Assembly: GCF_003086295.3 (NCBI RefSeq)
Contig: NC_092053.1
Span: 117,386,445-117,450,444, forward strand
Reading direction: 5' to 3'
Origin: Arachis hypogaea
Taxonomy: Eukaryota; Streptophyta; Magnoliopsida; Fabales; Fabaceae
DNA length: 64,000 nt
The notes beneath the pieces are model-generated. The model searched no databases. It was not told the DNA's origin and was given only the letters and a program-made list of their open reading frames with translations. Numbering within the stretch: position 1 is the first letter of the stretch; the number at the start of each line of letters is the position of its first letter. The translations under genes were made by a program, and so were the position numbers. Positions 58,501 through 64,000 of the stretch are shown here, piece after piece.

Positions 58501-60929
58501 CGGTCTGCTGACATTTTTCTTCTTCTTTGTGCTACGGGTTTGGCTTTGGGGTTCACCGCTAGTCGGTGGGTCATGAAGTCAGGATCTATCCCCGGCATGT
58601 CGGCTGGAGTGAAAGCGAACAGGTCTCTGTTTTGTTTTAAAAATTGGGAGAGGTCTTCTTTCAGGTCGTAAGGGAGGTTCCTGTTGATGAAGGTGTATTC
58701 GTCCTTGGTTTGTCCTATTTGTAGTTTCTCCATGTCGCCTTCTGGTTCGGGTCTAGGTTGGCCGTCTTGTCGGGCGTCTAGGTCGGCCAGGAATATCCCG
58801 GCTGCGTCGCGGGATTTTTTCCGTAAAGCCAGGCTGGTGTTGTCGCATTCTGCCGCGATCTCCCGATCTCCGTGGATGGTCCCGATGGAGTCGTCCTCCG
58901 CTACGAACTTCATAAGGAGGTATTTGGTAAAGATGATGGCCGAAAAGTCGTTGATCGTCTTTCTTCCGAGGATGACGTTGTAGGCAGTGGAGTTTTTTAG
59001 GACCACGAATTCGGCTATGAGTGTCCTCCTCTTGTTACCGGTTCCTATGGTGAGGGGGAGTGTGATGGAGCCTTCCGGTTTGAGGAAGTTGTCTCCGAGT
59101 CCCGTGACGCCGTTGCGGTGCGTTTGGAGATTTTCGTCGCGGAGCCCAAGCTTGTCGAAGGCCCCTCGGAAAAGGATGTTGGAATCTGCGCCGGTGTCTA
59201 CTAGTATTCTTCGGACTAGCCCGGTTCCGATCTTCGCCGAGATCACGAAGGGTGCGTCTTCGGCTGCGGTGCCGTGCTGGCAGTCCTCGGGTAGGAAGGT
59301 TATTGTTTTGTTGGACACGGGAGTTGGGGCTTGGTTTGTGACGGCCATTACCTGGAGGTCCTTTTTTATTTTGGATTTTGATTTGCATGGTGCATCTTTT
59401 CCCGTGATGACGTTTACTATGATGGTCGGGTCTTCTTCTGGACTTTCTCTTGGGGGTCGCTTTTGGGTTCTCGGGTTACGTCCTTCTCTCTCCGGTGACC
59501 TGTCTCTCTCCGCGCGCCTCGGTTCTCTGATGATTTTGGTAAATTCTGGGAGTTTGCCATCTCGTATGGCTTGTTCAAGGGCGTCTTTAAGGTCGAAACA
59601 ATCCTGCGTTTTGTGACCGTAGCCTCGGTGGTATTCGCAGTAAAGGGTTTTGTTGCCTCCTGTCCTTTCCTTGAGTTGGCGGGCTTTTGGAATGATGCCT
59701 CGGTCCGCTATTTGGTGGTATATCTCGGTAATTGGTGCGGTTAGGGGTGTGTAATTGGAGAGTTTACTTATTCTCGGTGTCCGGTTGGTCGGTCTTGGGT
59801 GGTCTCGTTGATTCTCTTTGGGTGTTGCGTTATGGTGAGAAGCCGAATTGCCGCGTTGGTTGTTGCCGTGCTGCCGCTTGTTGGCCGCGACGACTTGGCT
59901 GACCTCTTCGTCGTTGATGTAGTCTTTGGCGACGTTCTGGATCTCATGCATGGTCCATACTGGTCTGGTGGTGAGGTGTTTGCGAAAATCTTCGTTCATT
60001 AGCCCATTGGTCAGGCAAAGGCTTGCGACGGAATCCGTGAGTCCGTCGATCGTTAGGCATTCGTCGTTGAAGCGGTCGAGGTATTTTCTTGTGGATTCTT
60101 CTTGTTTTTGCGTGACCCCTAGTAAGCTGATGGGGTGTTTGGCTTTGGTGATCCTAGTAGTGAACTGGGCCATGAACTTTCGTGTAATATCGTGGAAGCT
60201 GGCTATGGATCCGTTCGGGAGGGCGTTGAACCATTTGATCGCTGGCCCGGCGAGGGTTACCGGGAAGGCTCTGCATCGGACCGCGTCGGCCGCTCCTTCT
60301 AGGTTCATTCTGGCCTCAAAAGCCGTTAGATGTTCTTGGGGATCTTTAGTTCCATCGTATTTCATGTCGGTAGGTTTGTCGAAGCCTTTGGGGAGTTTTG
60401 CCCTTAGGATTCTTTCTGTGAAGGGTGTAGCTCCCATTATTGTATGGTCGTTTCTCGTGCGTTTGGTGTCTCGGTCTCTCCGATCTTCGTCCGAGTGATG
60501 TTGATAACTCAGATCTTGAGAAGCGCTGCGGTTATGTTTCTTATTGTATCGCCGTTCTGGCGATTTTTCGTGTCTGTGATCGCGTGATGAGCTGCGACCG
60601 TCTCTTCTGTCGTGTCGTCGGGTTGGCGACCTACCGCGGTGAGATCCTGATCTGGAGGTTGCATGGCTTCCGTGCTCGTCGTTGTGTTTTCCTTTATTGG
60701 TTATCTTGCCTTCGAGTTCCTGAACTCGGAGGCAGAGATCTTGGATGATCTGTGCTGCTTTGTCGCTGGCTTTCTCAGGGTGTCGTCGGTCCGTGATGTC
60801 GCGATCGTTCGCGTTTTGGATAGTGCTTGCTATTCTCGCTTGGTTCGGGACTTCACGGTGCTCGGGGGTTGGATTAATCGGTTGAGAATCATCCTGGCTT
60901 GAGGGGGTTTCCACCAGGACGTCCCCCAT
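55557..60929 (-). CDS. Gypsy-2 gag-pol polyprotein, intact (about 1790 aa)
   Basis: The ATG at 60929 (MGDVLVETP) is chosen because the open frame upstream runs through the primer binding site into the LTR. Gag has a charged S/R/H-rich N-terminus, a gag core (KYDGTKDPQEHL, IKWFNALP) and a zinc knuckle CEYHRGYGHKTQDC near residue 435. Protease: LVDTGADSNIL with Asp near 578. RT: KSNGKWRMCVDYTDLNKACP, FMDAYSGYNQI and YIDDM at about 951-955. RNase H: LHVDGSSN (about 1230), NNQAEYEAL, INTDSQ, RADLLSKL. Integrase: HEGCCGHHVG...CDKCQRH zinc finger, then Asp about 1518, Asp about 1578 and Glu about 1614, a D-D-35-E spacing. The C-terminal module GPYRIKAAIGKGAYKLE ends at 55557. All catalytic residues checked are present. 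Confidence 0.96.
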   Translation of the reverse strand: MGDVLVETPSSQDDSQPINPTPEHREVPNQARIASTIQNANDRDITDRRHPEKASDKAAQIIQDLCLRVQELEGKITNKGKHNDEHGSHATSRSGSHRGRSPTRRHDRRDGRSSSRDHRHEKSPERRYNKKHNRSASQDLSYQHHSDEDRRDRDTKRTRNDHTIMGATPFTERILRAKLPKGFDKPTDMKYDGTKDPQEHLTAFEARMNLEGAADAVRCRAFPVTLAGPAIKWFNALPNGSIASFHDITRKFMAQFTTRITKAKHPISLLGVTQKQEESTRKYLDRFNDECLTIDGLTDSVASLCLTNGLMNEDFRKHLTTRPVWTMHEIQNVAKDYINDEEVSQVVAANKRQHGNNQRGNSASHHNATPKENQRDHPRPTNRTPRISKLSNYTPLTAPITEIYHQIADRGIIPKARQLKERTGGNKTLYCEYHRGYGHKTQDCFDLKDALEQAIRDGKLPEFTKIIREPRRAERDRSPEREGRNPRTQKRPPRESPEEDPTIIVNVITGKDAPCKSKSKIKKDLQVMAVTNQAPTPVSNKTITFLPEDCQHGTAAEDAPFVISAKIGTGLVRRILVDTGADSNILFRGAFDKLGLRDENLQTHRNGVTGLGDNFLKPEGSITLPLTIGTGNKRRTLIAEFVVLKNSTAYNVILGRKTINDFSAIIFTKYLLMKFVAEDDSIGTIHGDREIAAECDNTSLALRKKSRDAAGIFLADLDARQDGQPRPEPEGDMEKLQIGQTKDEYTFINRNLPYDLKEDLSQFLKQNRDLFAFTPADMPGIDPDFMTHRLAVNPKAKPVAQRRRKMSADRAAEVKRQVQALLKANFIRELPYTTWLANVVLVKKSNGKWRMCVDYTDLNKACPKDAFPLPNIDGLVDSASGHRYLSFMDAYSGYNQIPMHRPDEEKTAFITPDGTYCYTVMPFGLKNAGATYQRLVNKIFQNLSGTKLEVYIDDMLAKTDSDEQLISDLKAVTDTLRKHQMRLNPTKCAFGMEAGKFLGFMITQRGVEANPEKCRTVLEMTSPKNLRDVQKLTGRLTALSRFLGASAQKAIPFFKLMKKGAPFVWKEECEVAFQHFKKILAEPPILAKPQTGETLYLYLSITEETLAAALIRENKKKEQKPIYFTSKVLQNAETRYSRLEKLAFALLTASRRLRQYFQAHPVTVRTDQAVKQVLQKPDLAGRMLAWSVELSQFDIKFEPRYAIKAQAMADFIAEMTPGNTPPEAWKLHVDGSSNVTSGGAGVILESQNGVVIEQSVRYDFPVSNNQAEYEALLAGLTLASEVGAKILEINTDSQVVSSQINGDYQTRDPLLQQYLAKVNKLKGEFDQIIIQHVPRERNARADLLSKLASTKPGHGNKSLIQEVVKTPSVSLTADTHLTHSHYKSWTHPILQYLLNRELPEDPKEGKRIKREAAGYTVVAGQLYKRGFSQPLLKCVETGSTEYILREIHEGCCGHHVGGKTLAQKVIRAGYFWPTIIRDSMQLVKNCDKCQRHANIHQAAPHQLSIISAERPFGTWGIDLVGPFPTAPGQLRYLIVAIDYFTKWIEAEPLASITATQCRKFLWRQIITRFGIPEIIISDNGTQFADTKFKEFLNGLRISHRFSSVEHPQINGQVESANKIIVKGLKKRLDEAKGLWADELGSVLWSYRTTPQTATGETPFRLTYGTEAIIPVEIGDPSPRRTIGGNDEEAERDLTGEIRSIAHLRELALKQRISLRYNHGVIRREFTTDDLVLRRNDIGPPTPGEGKLAPNWEGPYRIKAAIGKGAYKLERLNGNEVPRTWNAANLRRYYS

Positions 60930-60944
60930 CGGGCCCAGCTTATG

Positions 60945-60968
60945 CAGATTCCCCACAGACGGCGCCAA
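60945..60968 (-). promoter_or_regulatory. Gypsy-2 primer binding site
   Basis: Minus-strand TTGGCGCCGTCTGTGGGG follows the LTR end TCTCGTACA. This is a standard plant Ty3/gypsy primer binding sequence. Confidence 0.9.
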
Positions 60969-61348
60969 TGTACGAGATGTCTCTGGTACGGTTTGAAGGG
61001 TGGATCGGGAACCCGCGGACAGTGCTGGAGCCGGGTCGCTTGACCAGAGCAATGGGGGGTGGTACCTGCAAAGACACTCCGACGCTCAAGTCAGAATGGA
61101 TCTAAGAGGTAGAAAGTGTGTGGAATGAATGAATACCTGGAGGGGCCTGAGCCCTCTATTTATAGGTGATGGAGGATATCTTATCTTATCTTATTTGGTT
61201 AAGATAAGGGGGGCATTTGAATTCGAAAGTCGGTTAGGAGTCTGAGAATGCCGTTTTCGGGCCTTCTAGAAGTGAGGAACGGGTCGGACCCGGGGAACCG
61301 GTGTTGGGTTCGGTCTTGGATCCGGGATGTTAGGCCGGATCCGTAACA
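60969..61348 (-). repeat. Gypsy-2 5' LTR
   Basis: It is the partner of 52114-52493, followed on the + strand by the AAACT TSD. Confidence 0.95.
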
Positions 61349-61353
61349 AAACT

Positions 61354-63180
61354 AATTATGAGAGTTTGGGAGTTAGAGGTTAAGGGTTAGAGTTGAAGGT
61401 TTGGAGTTATTGAGCTAATCACTATATAACTAGACTAGTCCAACTTAGTTAAAATATATTTATCTTATTTATTAATTTTTATAGCATCTTACTATACTTC
61501 ATACTATATATAATTAATCATCTTTCATGACATATTTTTATAATTAATAAACTTAATTTAACATAATAATTAATTTCTCATATCATATTAACATAATTAA
61601 TAAGTTTATTTTTAAAAAAATTAATTTCTTATATCATATTACTATAATTAATAAAATTATTAAAAAATAATTTGTTATGTATTCTCTGTCTTCTCTATGT
61701 ACTCTTTATTTGTACTCATTTTTATAGTATCTTACTATGATTAATATTCTATATCTATCTATCTATCTATCTATTCTATTTTATTATATAAAAATCGGAT
61801 TTCTGCACTTAATGATGGAACTGACGTGGCATGCTTCTGAGAGTGTTTCCCAATTTATTTCTATCAATTTTATAAAGTAAATCAATTATAACTAATTAAT
61901 AATATCAATTAATTAATTTGATTAAACATTCAAATCTCACAATTTATTGTAATTTATATAAATTGATTAATTATAATTAATTATGTCAATTAATTAATTT
62001 AGTTAATTATATTAATGATTTGATTTGATTGGAGTAAATATCAAATTATTTTAGTAAATAATAATTTAGTATATACAAAAGTTAGACAAACTTACAATAG
62101 ATTTTATAATCAAAGTAAAAAAATTCTAATTATCTTTTTTTTTTAATTTTAAATATTATTTACTATCTTAATAAAAAAGTGAATAATAATAATCACTCAC
62201 ATAATTAAAATAGATCATCCTAATATATATATGACACTACATATATCAAAGATTATTATATGTGATAAATTATTTTTTTTATTTTTCTAAAGATAATTTA
62301 TATATAAATTAACTCATCTTTATAACATACGATCTATTGTATAATTTTTCTCCTCTTAATATGAATAAATTGATGAATTTAATATATAAAATATAATTTA
62401 TATTATTTAACATTCAAAATAAGTAACTTAAGCCATTATCTAAGACAATAAATATAATAGTACAAATACCTACATATTTATTAGTATTAAAAAATATACA
62501 AATAATATAAACATGATTTTTTTTTAGAAAAACAATAATAAAGATTATTAATTAAGTTAATTACATAATAAAAAATTATGATTAATTTTTTAAATAATAA
62601 TAAGATTACTATTTTTACATACTACAAAGTTTATAAAAAAAATTTAGACAATAAATCAATTCTCAATAAATTATACATTAGGTCTGTTAAAACAATTAAC
62701 TAAAAAATTAACTATTGTTACTAATTTCTCATATAAAATCACTAAAAAATTAACTAATTTTTTAAATTATATTATTATAATTTATACAAGAAGTACGTTC
62801 AATCTTTTTTAACGCTGTAATTTTTGTTTGGCTAATTTTTTTCTTCTAAACGCGCGAACATGATTTTGGGTTTGAACTCCCGTTTACCAGAAGCAATAAA
62901 TTGTAGCTTTTGCGTTTAGTTTTCCCATTCACTTCATAAATTAAAAAATTAATTGACATTCTACCAATTTTGCCATTCAATTTCATCTACAATAAAAAAT
63001 ACCAAAAACAATCATAGAGTTCTTGAATTTTTTTCATAACTATGCTTTACAAACAAATATTTTTTTAATATTATTATTAATACTCTTTGTTAAGTTTTAA
63101 TTTTATCACTTATTTATTTATTTTTTTATTAATAGTATGAATATTTTTGTTTATAATTTTTTTTATGTTCACTTACATAT
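61354..63180. other. AT-rich DNA with no gene
   Basis: Contains dispersed AATTAATTA runs, a duplicated word TTTTTATAG(C/T)ATCTTACTAT (61475 and 61720), and a low-complexity core. A GC-richer island at 62850-62930 (AACGCGCGAACATGATTTTG) looks like a repeat remnant. No protein-coding frame is supported. Confidence 0.5.
61747..61774. repeat. (TATC)n / (TCTA)n microsatellite
   Basis: About six perfect TCTA units in a row, with imperfect flanking units. Confidence 0.9.
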
Positions 63181-63284
63181 ATCATTGTATTTTGGGTAAA
63201 AAATAAAAATAAGCCATGGGGAGAAAGAAATTACGTGAATAAGCCAAAACAAAATCTGGTTCACGAATCAACTAATGCACAAAT

Positions 63285-63478
63285 ATATGTAGTTCGAATC
63301 AAACCGTTTCGAACTTGGATTGAATGTAATTCGAATTGAGCTACTTCGAATTACATGCAAAGTTGAAACATACATAATTCGAATTGAGTCAATTTGAATT
63401 ACTATGAAACCTGAACTAAGCATAATTCGAATGGAGCTGGTTCGAATTACATATGATGTTGATTCGAATTACAATAAG
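63285..63478. repeat. Array of TTCGAA palindromes
   Basis: Words such as GTAATTCGAATTGAGCTACT and TTCGAATTACATG recur about nine times in 190 bases, spaced 10-35 bases apart. Pairs of TAATTCGAATT and TTCGAATTA form larger imperfect palindromes. I associate this repeat style with peanut, from memory. Confidence 0.8.
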
Positions 63479-63479
63479 A

Positions 63480-64000
63480 TACTAAAAAAAATACTATATA
63501 ATATAAAAAATATACTAAAAGAGGTATAAAACATGATTATAGGAAATTAATTTTAGTATAAAATTATTAAATATAAATTAAGTTTAACTCCTATTAGTAC
63601 ATTGAATTAAAAATAACATATAAAAATGTACTTGTATTTATTAAATTTTAATAACATATAAAAATTTAATGATTTTTTAAATATTCTTTTTATAATAGGA
63701 GTACATTTTTATATATTTTAAATACTTTATATAAAAATATACTTGTATTTATCATACAAAAATAAAGTATTGTGTCAATATAATAAGATTATAACATTTT
63801 AAATCAATTTTTTTCTAGGATTTTAGATTAAAAGCAGCACATGAAAAAATATTATTGATATTTTAAAGCTAACTTAATTAAAAAAAAGATAGAATCGTAT
63901 TTTTTAGGATTTTATGTACATAATTAGACTAATTTTTTTAACATTGATCAAGGTTGATGAGGTTTTTATTTGTGTAACAAAAAATATTTATCTTTTTTTT
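63480..64000. other. AT-rich end of window with no gene
   Basis: Low-complexity AT-rich DNA. The final 40 bases repeat the sequence found just left of Gypsy-2 (52057-52100). Confidence 0.5.

Larger units (their letters stand above)
52114..61348 (-). mobile_element. Gypsy-2: very young, apparently intact Ty3/gypsy retrotransposon
   Basis: On the minus strand the element runs 61348 to 52114, with 380-bp LTRs starting TGTTACGGATCC and ending TCTCGTACA. AAACT flanks both sides (52109-52113 and 61349-61353). The two LTRs differ at one base by eye (G at 52477, A in the partner). It has a primer binding site, an uninterrupted gag-pol, an antisense ORF and a polypurine tract. The GC content is well above the surrounding AT-rich DNA. 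Near-identical LTRs together with an intact polyprotein mean recent insertion and potential autonomy. Confidence 0.96.

Noticed and set aside
55557..60929. Many long frames on the + strand opposite Gypsy-2 gag-pol (for example 58987-59616, 59926-60498)
   Set aside because: They are GC-rich shadows of the intact gag-pol with no domains and no splice logic, unlike the true antisense ORF at 53276-55048, which lies outside pol.
60930..61052. In-frame extension of Gypsy-2 gag-pol to an upstream ATG at 61052
   Set aside because: The extra 41 codons lie in the LTR and primer binding site, which would not be translated as the natural start. The ATG at 60929 just after the primer site is the better start.
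1..64000. CRISPR arrays, operons, tRNA or rRNA genes
   Set aside because: No regularly spaced identical repeats, no bacterial gene layout, and no cloverleaf or rRNA sequence could be identified by eye; the window is eukaryotic plant DNA.

Overview
This is a plant nuclear window, AT-rich and made almost entirely of transposable elements. It holds one convincing host gene, a two-exon MLP-like (Bet v 1 / PR-10 superfamily) gene at 25626-28870. Intron-bearing gene fragments, plant LTR retrotransposons, L1, hAT, CACTA and Mutator-type elements, and the absence of any bacterial signals all point to a dicot. The repeat style (arrays of short TTCGAA palindromes, CACTA elements with CACTACAAGAAA ends, LTRs with CGTACGC motifs) suggests a legume, perhaps Arachis (peanut). 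That species call is recollection, not a search result.

Layout, left to right. 1-3036: fragment of a gene-carrying Mutator-like repeat (copy of one at 47 kb), AT-rich DNA, and a 5'-truncated L1 LINE (1104-2732) with poly(A) and target site duplication (TSD). 3042-11691: complete but decayed Ty3/gypsy element (Gypsy-1, + strand, TSD GATCT) with an antisense extra ORF. 12473-19748: an apparent solo LTR split by a non-autonomous LTR retrotransposon (12874-18801, - strand, TSD ATAGC). 19749-25100: repeat debris, MITE-like sequences, a copia gag relic. 25108-29575: the MLP-like gene, with a MITE just upstream, a Mutator-type giant foldback in its intron and a MITE downstream. 30040-32385: internally deleted hAT element (8-bp TSD CATATGAT). 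32397-38523: a CACTA-type element carrying exon fragments of about seven unrelated host genes (TGA bZIP factor, oil-body-associated protein, formin, CNGC4-like channel, LRR protein, AMP deaminase, class XI myosin), all in the same direction, most with splice sites. 38645-40059: second, small CACTA element (TSD ACA). 40084-46252: complete Ty1/copia element, coding region broken (TSD TTTTA). 46808-49360: two Mutator-type non-autonomous elements and a third CACTA-like end. 49380-51400: gene-like exon pieces of unknown origin. 52114-61348: Gypsy-2, - strand, TSD AAACT, LTRs differing at one base by eye, an uninterrupted gag-pol of about 1790 codons with all catalytic motifs, and an antisense spliced ORF. 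61349-64000: AT-rich DNA with a microsatellite and a TTCGAA palindrome array.

The two most interesting systems are the multi-gene-capturing CACTA element and the very young Gypsy-2, whose antisense ORF is homologous to that of the older Gypsy-1 and joins in frame across an 81-bp intron. All boundaries, TSDs and splice junctions were read by eye. Percent differences are hand counts, not alignments.
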